Shown here: positions 10,145 to 22,791 of the stretch, piece by piece
Layout: each line of letters opens with the position of its first letter
Position numbering within the stretch: the first letter of the stretch is position 1
Assembly: GCA_022592435.1 (NCBI GenBank)
Contig: JABYQS010000318.1
Span: 1 to 31,720 of the forward strand
DNA: 31,720 nt
Direction of reading: 5' to 3'
DNA from: Cerioporus squamosus
Lineage: Eukaryota > Basidiomycota > Agaricomycetes > Polyporales > Polyporaceae
Program-made: the position numbers and the translations under genes
The notes under the pieces: model-generated
Databases searched by the model: none
Seen by the model: the letters and a program-made list of their open reading frames with translations, nothing else
What the model was told of the DNA's origin: nothing

Positions 10145-12783
10145 GGAGAATTCTTGCGGGGGACGTCAGGACGTACCTCCTGTTGCATTTTGGTGGTGCC
10201 GACGTAGACAGAGCTTATGTCGCGGAAGAAGAGATGGGGACGCGCTCAAACATGAAGAACCCATCTTCGCTCATAAGACATGAGACACCAACCAAGGCGC
10301 TCGTCTCGACGCTCGAGCCGACATATGTACGAGAAGCTCCAGATCGGCTCGCCCGGAGCTGTGCGATTGCACGTCTTGTGATACGCAAACCTGCAACCGT
10401 CGAAGATCCACTTTCGGAGCTGCCTTGATCTGGACACCTCACAAGAATCCGGCGCCTCCGAGCACAGTCGCATCGAACTTCGAAGTCGGTCGTTGCTCTC
10501 GACGATGTCGATAAGGTTTCCGCTGGAAGACAGGGAGAGAAGATGGATGAGAATGCAGAAGTAGCGTTCAGGCGGTTTTCGCACTCACCATGGTAGTACT
10601 GCCCTAATGCGCCGGTGAACGTGCTGATTGTGTGGGCTGCAGTTCGCACGAACTCGCACTCGAGCGCTGTCCGCGCCTCGCTCTGTGATAGTTAATCGGC
10701 CACGACGGGAGTATGAACGCCCTGCATGCGCTGGGTACATGGCAGTATTCACCGGTGGGCGCGAACGGTCCCGTGAGGATCTCTCACAGCGACTGTTTCT
10801 ATGCCGGCGGGTTAGGATGTCGCTGCTCCTCGGCCGCGTCGTGCCGTAAACGTCTATAGGTGACCTCTAGTCCTGGAAGCGGAGATAGGCTTTACAAATC
10901 CCTGAAGAACAGCTTCAGTGACTTGAACGACAAACGGTTGAATATCCGGGCATGAATTGCTGGGAGTGCCTCCACTACATCCCATGGTAGCGACAAGGAA
11001 ATGCTCACCTTATTCTTTTGACACGGTCGAGTGTGTGTGGACGACCGCAGCTCCTCAATTAATGGTCATAACAGGGCGCGCGTCGGCTCGTCGCTGACAT
11101 TGTCCTATACAATGCATGTCGGCTGTGGAACAGGGCAAGATCGACGTGGCGGAGATCGAGCAGGTGGGTGTGGGGACATGAGTTGTCGTGTCAATACAGG
11201 ACCATGTGCATGCAGCCGTACCTGACACACCCGCAGATCAAACATGTTGACCCTTTCTTCCACGCGGTTGCAACGCCAAGCCAACTACATACTCCATCAC
11301 ATCGGAGAGGGATCGGGCCCGCGGCAAGAGTGACAGATGCACTCAACACCCGGCGGAGGGTCTTCGCGGTAGCCCCAAGGTATTTGACCTGTCTAAAGAT
11401 GAGACGACCTCAGCAATCTGAGAAGTAAGACAGGCGCACCGCTGATAGCGGATGAAGGATCCTGCATCGCTAGCTCCGCCATGTGCTAAGCCAACAGAGC
11501 TCCCCGGCGTTGGACTGGGACAAGAAGGGTGCTTGCTACGTTGGGGCTCAGCCGTACCGTCCTACGGCCCCGGTATCAGGGGAGCGCAAGGACATGGTGA
11601 TGCCATCCGCTTGCATTGGGTGCTCGCTGACCCTGAGCGACGTGCGTCTGCGGTCCCCATCCGTACCAATCATACGGACTTGGCGTGAGCATCCAGTAGA
11701 GTCAGGTTCAATTGGCAGATTGAGTAGGACTCACGAAAAGTAAGACATGGGATGCTTTCGGAGGATGTCGCGGATCAATTGACACGCTGTGTAGCGTCCC
11801 TTGAATTGCTCCGTCGCTGAAAGCCGTTGGTTCGGTCAATAAGGTTACACGCAGGTGTCATGATGAGAATCTCACTCTTAAGTCCTGGGACTACCCGTGG
11901 GCGTGGTCGACTCGGTTTGTAACCACGCTTTTGACTCCGTCGTGGACGTGCATCATGGGTGAGAGTGTCGGTCCATGATGGCTCGAACGCTACACCACAA
12001 AGATTGATAAGGTTACGTAATACTGAGGGTACAGTAAGCGGACTTCAAATGTACATTAAGTGCTGTGCCGCCATTCGTCAATGCGGCTTGTTAGTGAACG
12101 TCCATGGCCATGGCGGATGGGCGAAGAGCCGCTTTGAGCAGCAAGGAATGTGTCGGCATGCGTAAGTCTCAAGTCGCCGGCACTGTATCCATGACTGGAC
12201 TAACACCTTTACCTAGACATGCATAGCCCGACTCTTGCGACATGACTCGTCGGACGTTATCCGCTGTGTGCCGACAGGATGCGTCGGCTCTTTTGCGCCA
12301 GCAGAGGATGCATGTTGCTTTCCTGGTAGCCAACCGCACCAGCGATAATTGTAGCTGGCGCGTCGCGAAGTCCCAGGTGTCGAGCGGAAAGTGGACGGCA
12401 CCGAACATGCTCGCATGTCGAGGGTACGGTTCGACACGAAGAACGACCAACAGGGTTCAAGACGCTGTTGCACCAAAGACCATTGGACGTTTCCTCTGGT
12501 TGAGCGACACACCGACGTTGTGGCCGTGTCTGCCCGCCCTTGCTCTGGGCGACGGATACGCACGGTACCGAAAATAACCGGGCCGCCGTATTGTGATTGG
12601 TCCGACCTGTGTACAGGTACCGTTGTCGTCATACCTTTGTGGTTTATGTCTCTGAGATACGCACAGCGGATTATCGTCTAGAGTGCTCTCTTGAAGGTAT
12701 AAAAGCTGTCGATCCGACCGCAGAGGAGCCTCAGAGCTCAGCTTTCTCCTGCCTGCCTCTCTCCCCCATAGGACTCTACGGAC
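10145..12783. other. 2.6-kb spacer, no convincing gene
   Basis: At 10240-10640 on the minus strand several overlapping frames carry weakly protein-like phrases (for example FTGALGQYYHG before a GTGAG donor, and KVDLRRLQV), possibly a decayed gene. From about 10650 to 12690 I see no open frame with motifs. The last 90 bases are the peroxidase core promoter. Confidence 0.45.
12697..12704 (+). promoter_or_regulatory. TATA box of the peroxidase gene
   Basis: TATAAAAG lies 80 bases before the peroxidase ATG and is followed by a C/T-rich leader, as in highly expressed fungal secretory genes. Confidence 0.7.
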
Positions 12784-14147
<1,364 letters not shown>

Positions 14148-14640
14148 TCGGTTGCACGCTTATACGCGTCTCGGAGCCCCCGTTACTGTCCAATTGTATG
14201 GTTTCCAGACTTGTGGTGTAGTATCAGGACCGTCGCGGTTGCACCCGGTGCTAGCTGTGGCGAAGGGTGTATTGATGTCTGAAGATGTGTATCACTGTTG
14301 CTGTTCAGATGCATCATCATGTTTTAGAGCAACTTGGCGAGCGAGGGCAGAAGCAGTCCACACAACAATCTACAAGGAGTGAACATGGGAAACTCAAGGA
14401 TAAAGGGGGTCGGCCTCGTGTGCCACACGCCCCGCCGAGCATCATCCGACAGTACTCCTCCGAGGTTTACAGCGGGATGGGACATAGCGAAGGTGGTGGT
14501 GTGTAGTGCCCTACATAGGGAGGGTCTCTGACCATCCATGATAGGTTCGCATTGGGAAGCATTATGGTCAAAAGTGTGAGCGAGCACTTCCTAAACATAC
14601 ACCCGTTGTCATACTGTACAGCATTGCTTGTATATACCAC
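14148..14640. other. shared 3' spacer between convergent peroxidase and transporter genes
   Basis: No gene is seen. The spacer must contain the 3' ends and polyadenylation signals of both convergent transcripts. Confidence 0.6.
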
Positions 14641-16599
14641 TCAGTCCATATCCTTCTCCCTGTCCGACCGAGTGTCAGAGGTAAGCGCACCGGCGGCCTG
14701 CAAGCCCTGCGCGACAACCTGATCTTCTGTTCCGTCGAACAGCGCCGCCGTCTCCTCGAGAGACAATCCCTTTGTCTCGACGATGAAAATCCAGCAGTAC
14801 ACCAGCTCGAAGACGAGCCAGCAGCAGTACACGATCTGTGCAACCAATCAGATACGCATTCATCGGCCCAACTATAGCTCGGACACGTACGTAGTACCGC
14901 CACTGCATACGCTTGAGCGCGATGGGGTTGACGTATTGATTGAACACGAGGGCGCACGAGGTGGTGAAGTTGAGCAGCGTGAGACCCTTCGCGCGCACGC
15001 TGTAGGGCAGGATTTCGACCGTGTACGAGATGAGGAGGGGAGTGAACGCCAGACTATGTGGGCACCTGTAAGCAAATGGTGCAGAGACTGATCGCGCATG
15101 AGACGCACCTGTATGCGGCTCCGTGCAAAGCAATGAAAGCAATCACAGCATGCGCCGCCGCCTGGCTCTGGTGCTCCGCATACACCGCCGAGCACACCGT
15201 GAGCATCGTGAAGAACACCAACATCCCCGCGCACGACGAGATGAACAGGGGCCGTCTCCCAATGCGCTCGACAAGGAACGACGCGGACATCCCGAACGCG
15301 AGACTCCAGATCTGCAGTACGGCGTTTATGAGGAGCTTGATCGTCGACGACGTGATCCCGATGTTGTTCAGGATGATGTTCAGGTAGTATGAAGTGAGGC
15401 CGTTCCCAGACCACTGCGAGAACCACGCGATCGCGAGCACGATGCGGAGCCGGCGGCGGTTGCCCGACGAGGTGAAGAGCGACTTCCAGCCGACGCTCGA
15501 GGTGGCCGCACGGTCGAGGGAGATGGCGGCCTTGATCTCTTCGATCTCGTACTGCACCAGAGGGTCGGACTCGTCGCCGTCCGCGTGGTAGTATGCGAGC
15601 GTTTGGAGCGCCTCGGCTTCGCGACCCTTGGCGACGAGGTAACGTGGAGATTCAGGCGCAAACCAGAGGAGGGTGACTTGGAAGACGGCCGGGGCTGCTT
15701 GCACGAGCGACGGAATGCGCCATGACCACGAAGTGTTGTGCATGAACTCGGTCCCGAACGTTGTCCAAGCCGCACTAAATGAGATGGTCAGAAGGAGATC
15801 GTCCTTTGCCTGTTAGTACCATGAACGCACATAATAGCTCCCGACGTCCAGAGCGAATTGTAGAGGGATGTCAAGGGCGCACGGTATGGCGGATATGAAA
15901 GTTCGGTAACGAGCATGGGTGAAGCATTGTGAGCCCAGCTAACCCCGAAGCCGATCATGAACCTTTCGGCGGAAAAGCTGTAAGTGAGCGCGACTATGCG
16001 AGAAGACATGAGACAACGCACCTAGCACCAATGAACATCCCAATCGAGTGCGAAGCTGTCTGCAGTGCTGCGCCGACAAGTACGATAACCGCGCCCATGA
16101 TGATGGTAGGCCTGCGACCAATGCCATCCGAGAGGTACGGAGCGAACGGGAAGGCAGCGATACTACCAATATTCTGGGGATCCAATGTGCCGACATCAGC
16201 TAACGGACGCGAGGCAGAGCAACGGCACCATACGCACCTGGATAGCGTTCAGAAGACCGAGGAGCGAGCCTTGGGGGCGGCCGAAGTAGTCCTCCCAAGT
16301 ATCCATGGACTGCAGACTGTTGATGAGGCTCCCATCGAAGCCGTTATACGACGAAGTCAAGAGACTGTGGACAAGCGTCAGCGAGACTAAGTACCAGTGA
16401 TGGCGACTTCTAGAAGTGCTCACCATAGGACGATCCATGCGTCAAGAGCAATCAGTCTGCAAGCGCGTCAGCGGCATGTAGATAGAGCATTGCACGGCTA
16501 CCCGTACCTTCTGTTGTTGTACCACTTCCTCTTGCCGTCGAGGAGATGACGGTACCCTTCCGCCACGGGACTTGTCGTAACTACGCCTCCTGCGCCCAT
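14641..16599 (-). CDS. MFS sugar transporter (hexose/lactose permease-like)
   Basis: Plasma-membrane proton-coupled sugar carrier of the fungal sugar porter family, about 530 residues with 12 predicted membrane helices. Seven short introns are readable. The N-terminus starts at 16599 (MGAGGVV…KRKWYNNRR). Family signatures in order: GFDGSLINSLQ, GIGRRPTIIMG, SYPPYRAPLTSLYNSLW, the central PESPRYLVAKGR, RIGRRPLFISS, YTVEILPYSVRAKG, and VETKGLSLEE near the C-terminus before the stop at 14641. The junctions at FIGA|RFMIGFG and SGAI|IAAWTTFG both restore frame with proper donors and acceptors. No frameshift or stop is needed, in contrast to its peroxidase neighbour. The signature family does not settle which sugar is carried. 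Confidence 0.94.
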
Positions 16600-18310
16600 G
16601 TTGATGAGTTATCGTCAATGAGCAAGTGGTCGGCGGGAGAGGCACGACCCCACCGGCAAGAGAGCTTATTATAGTCCAGCGACAGAGCTCACCTCGACCC
16701 GTGATCCAACCTCGTTCGCGCAAGGAATCCTCCAGGATTAGCGCGGTATCGCGAGCGGCGCGGCGTCCCGGGTCGAGTGCTCATTCAAGCTCATGCTCGT
16801 GCTCAGGAGGGCGAATGCTACACCCTCGAGATAGCACGCAGAGAGGAAGCGGGAGTGTCGGGGAGGCGACCATAGAGTATAAGGCGATGGAGCTGCCCGC
16901 GTGATGCACGTCGATCTTCCAGGAGAGGGACGCGTGAGATGAGTGTGTCGTAACGGGAAGAGATGACCTTTCTCACAAAGTTTCGATTGCATTATTGGAT
17001 GGAGCTGTGGCGTCTGCGCGTGCGAGTGAATGGGACTCGGTATAGAGACCGAGGTGCGCCTTCGAGGCAAGGCCTGAGTGAGAGACATGCACAGGACCGT
17101 CCGAGCGAGGAGCAATTGCGGCTGTGGTCGTACGATGGTAGGAGAAGGAGAGGCGTTGGTGAGGCTCCATGTCCATGCGTGTTTTAGAAAGCCAATGAAC
17201 TTGACGGAAGGGGCGCGCCGGGTGTACCATCGTCGGAGACAGGGCGGCTGACAGACCAACTGCAGTGGCTCAAGCCATACGACAAGGAAACTAGAGCGCT
17301 ACGGCGCATGTGGGTGTCTGGGAGTTCCATATAAGTGGGAGAGGGCGGTGAAGGAACGGCGGATGGGGAAGCATCGTGCCGTCGAGAAAATCCCAGGTGG
17401 GTGGTAGGAACGCAGAAAGACGACGGATGTCGGCCCAACAGGACGTAGAGGCAGGCCCTAGCACTGGGCCTGGATGCGGACGACAATCTATGCAGTCCAT
17501 CAAGTTGAGACTGAGTGGGACGAAAGAAACCATTGTATCAGATATGAGGTGAAGTAGGACACGGCGTAGCATGTTGTGTGAGTGGAAGAGTACGACTAGA
17601 GCGACTTTGCGACTTACTTGACTCGTCAAGCCTGAGCTATGACCCTTACATCATGCGAGAGGAATATCCCTGTTCAGCAGAGCCTGAGCTGGACTGCGAG
17701 GAGGACATGGATCATGTACAAGTTGTGCGAATCAATCGGATGTGATCATTTCGTCCTCCATGGCCTAGCTATAGCATGGCCTCCACGTGGCACTGCTGTG
17801 GCCATCACCTTGAGCGCCTGGCCGTATGTTCTCTTCCTCCTTCGTCACTCGAGAGTCGAGACACTATTCAAGTTGTCGCTGCCGTGCTTTGCTGAGAACC
17901 TGCCCAACCGGATCTGTCTTACTGCCCCATATAGCGACACTGATTTGAGCGACGCTCACCCTGGAGATCATCGAGATGGAGTTAGCTTGTCTGACGAAGA
18001 CCTGCATTTCCAGGACCGACATCCCTTGGCCTGATTTCAGCTTCTAGGTGAGTTGGAACGAATTTGGCTACCTTTCTATGATTGACCTTGCTGACCTAGA
18101 GATCAAACAGTTTATGTTCGTCGGCCGACCAACGTGGATCAAGGTGGTCACGACATAACGAAGCTCACACGTTCGCGCATTCTCCTCGATGTATCATCAT
18201 TCAAACTCCTCCAAAACCTTCATACACATGGCACGTATCTCTGAAATCTGAACACTAGCTCATAGTTTCGACTACTCATCGTCACCATCATCACAGGGAC
18301 CTTGATCTAC
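16600..18310. other. 1.7-kb spacer, no convincing gene
   Basis: Apart from the transporter promoter, the open frames here (for example minus strand 16738-17259) are rich in Ser, Pro, Arg and His, lack motifs and have no matching splice pattern. I see no supported gene. Confidence 0.5.
16666..16673 (-). promoter_or_regulatory. TATA box of the sugar transporter gene
   Basis: TATAATAA on the minus strand lies about 70 bases upstream of the transporter ATG at 16599. Confidence 0.5.
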
Positions 18311-18789
18311 TCAGAGCGTGATGGGGACGCAGCCAATGCCAACGAGCGGGAGCTACGTGAGATGAAAGTCGTCAGCATGTGTCGCGTCGCGCTCGCGTTC
18401 CGAAACACGGAGACTCACGAATTGGTTGTCCGTGCAGGTGACAGTCGTACCGGAGCAGCTCTCGCCGGAGCCAACCCCGATGACGGTGACCGGGGAGCAG
18501 GTCAGGCCAACGAGCACGTCGACGCCCTCCACGACGACGCCGAGAAGACCTAGTTCCTTCACGAAGGCGGGGTCGCTGGTCTGTTACAACAATTTGAACA
18601 GTCAGTCATCGATGATGCTCCGCTGTTGGTGAACATCCTCACCGAGCCAGTAGACGCGCAGCACTGGGCACCGCTAGTCGGGGTGCTAGCCGGGCTGCTA
18701 GTCGTAGGGCTGCCGCCGCGGCCCTGGATGGCAGTGGCGACCGCAAGAAGGGGCAGAGCGAGGAGAGGGAGGGCGCGGGAGAAGATCAT
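18311..18789 (-). CDS. class I-type hydrophobin, six-cysteine variant (paralogue 1)
   Basis: Small secreted amphipathic protein that coats hyphae at air-water interfaces. Exon 1 starts at 18789 with a signal peptide (MIFSRALPLLALPLLAVATA), then a Ser/Thr/Pro-rich linker and AQCCASTGS. An intron (donor GTGAGG, acceptor AACAG) leads to KELGLLGVVVEGVDVLVGL, TCSPVTVIGVGSGESC and TVTCTDNQF. A second intron precedes LPLVGIGCVPITL and the TGA at 18311-18313. The central hydrophobic block with TCSP.TVIG and the ending GIGC.PI are class I hallmarks. Canonical hydrophobins have eight cysteines (C1, C2C3, C4, C5, C6C7, C8). Here C1 is absent (no Cys within the linker) and C6 is Thr, leaving six. The gene is tandem with paralogue 2 in the same orientation. 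Frame and introns are clean. Confidence 0.88.
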
Positions 18790-18885
18790 GGTGATGTATG
18801 AGATGAGTGCGAGTGCGAGTTGCGATTGCTTTGCAGGGGACGAGCTGAGTGTTCGACCTGAGGTCTGTCCTCCCGTCCTTCCCCT

Positions 18886-18893
18886 CTTTTATA
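18886..18893 (-). promoter_or_regulatory. TATA box of hydrophobin 1
   Basis: TATAAAAG on the minus strand lies 97 bases upstream of the ATG. At the matching place upstream of hydrophobin 2 (about 20112) a weaker TTATAG is found. Confidence 0.6.
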
Positions 18894-19198
18894 GCTGACG
18901 GTTCTCCTTCCAAGCTTCCACTGTTTCCCTCCGCATGTCGGCACTTTTTGACGACCACGGCTGTCGCATCGTATCGCCCAATGAGGGAGAGCCGGGCGAT
19001 AGGGCGTCGAAGAACGAGAAGTGGAGCGACATGCTCCATGTCAGAGGTCTGTGCGTCTGTCGCGGTTCGCTTTCGCGCTGTCTTCGGGTGCAATGCCGTT
19101 ACGGTACCGCCGTATGTTGTGCCTTCATCCCTCTGTTTCTGTGTCCTTGTCGGCGTGCTCATGTTCGCATCGTGCAGGGTCCATGACGGCAACAGGAT

Positions 19199-19224
19199 AC
19201 GAGGTCCCTCAACGTCACAGGGGC
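19199..19224. promoter_or_regulatory. conserved upstream element of hydrophobin 1
   Basis: ACGAGGTCCC followed by ACGTCACAGGGG lies 410 bases before the hydrophobin 1 ATG. A near copy lies 411 bases before the hydrophobin 2 ATG. It contains a TGACGT (CRE-like) core on the minus strand, a known type of bZIP binding site. Confidence 0.5.
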
Positions 19225-19578
19225 ATTAACGACAGATATCTCAAGCAGGCGTTCACGCGCGTGGTTTGTGTCCGTCAATGCTGCTTTAGTCCGACCTGGT
19301 TCTGACATATGCGTGATTGCAGTACTAGTCACTTCCAGGTAGTTGGACCAGTGAAGCACGTTGCCCGCGGACATGGTCGGTTCGCATGCCATGGATTGAC
19401 AGGTGAGCTCTTCACCGACGATCAATCCACGTATGCGCATACAGATTGACACTACAAGCAACGGAGCCGAGACAAGTATGGTATATCACCCCGCAAGCAA
19501 CATCTATTGATCCTCCATCCAAGAATTATCCAAGAAAAAGGGCCTAGAGATGGGCGCGTCCTGAGACTCCCCCAGCGT

Positions 19579-20020
19579 TCAAGCGGTGACGGAGACACAG
19601 TCGATTCCCACGAGCGGGAACTGGGACTTATCACAACTTAGCATCAGCACATTCTGAGAGACACCGGAGGCGGACGACGACACTCACGTGGCTGCTGTCC
19701 GAACACGAAACGGTCGTGCCACTCGAGCAGGATTCGCCGGATCCGACACCGACGACGGTGACGGGGGTGCAATTCAAGCCGACGAGCACGTCCCCGTCCT
19801 GGACGACGACGGAGATTGCCTTGAGAGCTGCCGCAGCGGCCTCAGAGCTAGCCTACACAGACGTCATGCTCAGCATGGTACCGTGACGTGCGAGGCAGCT
19901 ACGCACCGGCTCGAGGCTCTCGCAGCACTGGGCGGCCGGGCCGCGGACCTTGTGCATGCGCAAGGTGGCGGCAGCAAGGAGCGGGAGCGCCGCCAGGACG
20001 ATGGCGCGAGAGAAGAACAT
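19579..20020 (-). CDS. class I-type hydrophobin, six-cysteine variant (paralogue 2)
   Basis: Secreted surface-active protein, tandem paralogue of the previous gene. The start at 20020 gives a clean signal peptide (MFFSRAIVLAALPLLAAATL); an upstream in-frame ATG at 20104 would bury it. Exon 1 continues GPAAQCCESLEP. An intron (GTGCGT…TGTAG) leads to ASSEAAAAALKAISVVVQDG, VLVGLNCTPVTVVGVGSG, ESCSSGTTVSCSDSSH. A second intron precedes FPLVGIDCVSVTA and the stop at 19579-19581. Intron positions match paralogue 1. The cysteine pattern is again CC-C-C-C-C. C1 is missing and C6 is Ser, so the same two positions are lost as in paralogue 1 but with a different C6 replacement. The last block, GIDC, departs from the usual GIGC. 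All junctions keep the frame. Confidence 0.86.
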
Positions 20021-20430
20021 AGTGACGATGATTGGGATGCCGTGAAGGAGTGGAGTGCGTGGGACGAGGGAGTGTCGACCTGAGGAACGTCTGTCCTCCG
20101 CCATCCGTGACTATAATGACACTTACCCTCTTCCATTCCTCGACAGTAGATCTTCTATGCAGCGAGTCTCGGCTGTTTTGGATGGTCAGAAACGAAGACT
20201 CGGCCGCTGTGCGACGATGGGCGAGAGCGCAGGGACGCTAGGAATGGTAGGAGGAAGCGCGGAGAGGTGAGTGGTTCTCAGTGCTTCCTGCTTCGGGTTC
20301 TGGTCCGCCCATGTAGCCGGGTGCAATGCGTCAACGCTCGTACATCCGCCGTCTATCCTTCTTGTTTTATGCTTCACGAGGTGGCTCATCCTTTCTTCAG
20401 GTTGTCCGCGGACCATGAGCGCAATAGCCT

Positions 20431-20456
20431 ACGAGGTCCCCAGACGTCACAAGGGG
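20431..20456. promoter_or_regulatory. conserved upstream element of hydrophobin 2
   Basis: ACGAGGTCCC followed by ACGTCACAAGGGG lies 411 bases before the ATG at 20020. It matches 19199-19224 in sequence, orientation and distance. Confidence 0.5.
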
Positions 20457-21580
20457 TTTTCCGGAGATCCTGCGCGGTGGAAGGAGAGGTCAGCAATCAT
20501 ATCTAGCTCGGCGTGCTCTGTTGTCCGGGACAGCGACTGAATTGCAACAATGACTTCATTTCAGAGCCGTCTGTCAGCGGGCGTAGAGCGGAGAGCGCCG
20601 TTACGGCCTATGGGCTAATTACTCATGACGACAGTCTATTGGCGTGTCGGCGACATGAGGCCGAGGTCGCTGATTGCGCGGAGGGACGGACGTCCATGGA
20701 TGTTCTTGCGCGGAGCGCCATCCCTGGTTGGAACTTTCCTGTGGGCTGTGGTGGACTCGGAATTCTCCCGCTCGCTCCAAGGTGTACGAAACGCGGGAGC
20801 GACGGCGGCCTGCGATGTCTTGTTGACCATCCGACACAGAAGGACGGAAGGGTTCGACTTCCTTTCATATCCGCGCTCTCCATGCGCTCAGACCGCGTTT
20901 CTGCTGCCCTCAATTTGCCCGCTTTTTGAGGGTTCACGTTGCGGACGAGCGCCCGAATATGGTGTGTGTTCGCCAGAATCAGCTCGAGAAAACTCCAGAC
21001 TCACACCTACTCACACTTATTTCTACAGGCGTCAACGGTCGTAGCATGGACGCAGTATGTCACTTATCCTATTGTGAACGTGGCAAGGCAACCCCCCGGG
21101 ACCGAGGGTGCTGCGCAGCATGGTGAGTTCCCCAAGCCGGGTCACGCTGTCGACCGCGTGGAAGGTACTGCCTATGCTTATCTGCGGAGCTGCTGTCAAG
21201 TGAACGCCGCTCAACATCCTCGGGTGCGTCATAACCTAATTGAATGGCAATTCCTGGCAGGGGCATGCGGAAGTGTGTCTGCTACGCACTCGGAAGATGG
21301 TCAAGCCCGTATGTACCAAGACTACGAGGGAATCGCCAGTGGCTCTAAGGGACAGCTCGCCGCTCCCTGGCTGTAAGCGACTCTACCTCGTGCACCTGGC
21401 GGGTCCTTACGAGGTTGTTGCATCCTCACCATGTGCAGGTGAGTTTTTGAACCCATGGGCACGCTCTATCATCGCTCAATTCACTGACGAAATATTCACC
21501 CTTTCGTTCGTGCTTGGGCATATCATCTCTATCTCCCGGGTCGCACAGCCTCTACCATACGTTATCACTTCTCTGCGGAC

Positions 21581-22190
21581 ATGCTTCTTCCCCCCGCGAG
21601 TGACTCGAGGAAGACGGGTCTCTCGGTGTCGACTTTCGTTGGCCGGATCTGCGACCGCGGACGATCGGCTGCCTTACGACTTTGATACAAGGCACTCTGA
21701 CTCTATCTTGTCCTCTTGCCCCGCGACTCGTACGGTCAGGCGCAGTTCGCGCGTCTTCTTCCACAGGCAAGACGAGAGCCTGCGTGTACCGACGCTAAGT
21801 TCACTCTACGCCCACGCCCCAGTTACAGCGCCACATCTGCCGGAAGCTACAACGTCCTTCAGACAGCGATATCGCACGGAACGGTACCGTCCTCTACGGC
21901 GTTGCAGACTGCCTCCCGGATGAGGCATACAATTATTCCTTCTGGCTGTACTTCATGTTCACGGAAGATTACAGTCACGACGGAACTCACGAGGCTGGGG
22001 TTGCAGGATTTTAGACGCGAGGATTTCAGGAGGGCCAACATGGAGATACTTCCGTTCGCTTTGCATGATCCTGCCTTGGCCGACCAAAGAGCGGATGGGC
22101 GGAGGGCCGGGCACGCTCAGGAGACCGGATGCTGTTTGTTCACTCTCGGGAGCCGATACCGCAGCCATGTCGTGCTTCATGTCAATACCA
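21581..22190 (+). other. coding-like segment, unrecognised, possibly a decayed gene
   Basis: Plus-strand phrases look like real protein but lie in different frames. They are a start MLLPPASDSRKTGLSVSTF (21581), then LVLLPRDSYGQAQFARLLPQ (about 21710), then NGTVLYGVADCLPDEAYNY with SFWLYFMFTEDYSHDGTHEAG (about 21880-22000, stop at 22012). A last phrase, LQDFRREDFRRANMEILPF, runs to a GTGAG donor at about 22193. CAG acceptors occur between some blocks. I cannot join them into one model or name a family. It is either a multi-exon gene I cannot resolve or a pseudogene. Confidence 0.28.
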
Positions 22191-22700
22191 AGGTGAGTCG
22201 CTTGTCTCAGGATTTACATGCCGTTCACTGATGCGTGCTACATACATTAAAGGAGGCGTACACACATGAACTTGACGAGTTGGGTCGACGACTTCACCGT
22301 CTGTCCTCCGTTCTTCTGTTCCTGTACTTCATTCATCACAGTGTATGTGTGTTGGCATCACTCTCCACCTCATAAGTGTTCTCGCCCGGGAAAGGTATCC
22401 TCGACATGCAGGAGGTGGCTGTATGCGCGCTGTATGTCGTCAAACGCGGGCGCCGAGCATACAAGGCGAGACGCATGACAACAGCTGAAGCGCTGACGCA
22501 GGGCTCGCGTCATCGGAGCGGGGCAAGCTGGGGTACTTTGCGCCGCCGCCGCCGCCGCTTCTGAGCTTCTCTCCGAGCTCGCGGGCTGGCGGGAAGGCGA
22601 GCGGACACTTGCCGAGAAAGGCAGGTGACGTGAATCGACTCCAAGGACGGACGCAACGCATCGTCAACGCTGCGTCATGCTCGCCTTCCGCCGCCGCCCA

Positions 22701-22708
22701 TATATAAA
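22701..22708 (+). promoter_or_regulatory. TATA box of the Con-6 gene
   Basis: TATATAAA lies 91 bases before the ATG at 22792. Confidence 0.65.
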
Positions 22709-22791
22709 CCTGGCCGATCGTGTCGCAGCGGCAAGACTCTTCTCTCAGTTCCTCCCACCAGCCCCATTCACCGCTCGCTCATCCTCGCAAC

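Larger units (their letters stand above)
18790..19578. other. hydrophobin 1 promoter region
   Basis: This is the spacer between the tandem hydrophobins and should carry the promoter of hydrophobin 1. It includes the TATA box and a conserved upstream element at 19199-19224. No coding is seen. Confidence 0.5.
20021..22791. other. 2.8-kb spacer with hydrophobin 2 promoter and coding-like debris
   Basis: The first 440 bases are the hydrophobin 2 promoter. From about 20500 to 21560 nothing is supported. From about 21580 to 22190 there are protein-like phrases in shifting frames (see separate entry). The last 100 bases are the Con-6 promoter. Confidence 0.45.

Noticed and set aside
16738..17259. 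173-codon minus-strand frame upstream of the transporter
   Set aside because: Low-complexity Ser/Pro/His composition, no motif and no splice signals; its 3' part overlaps the transporter upstream region.
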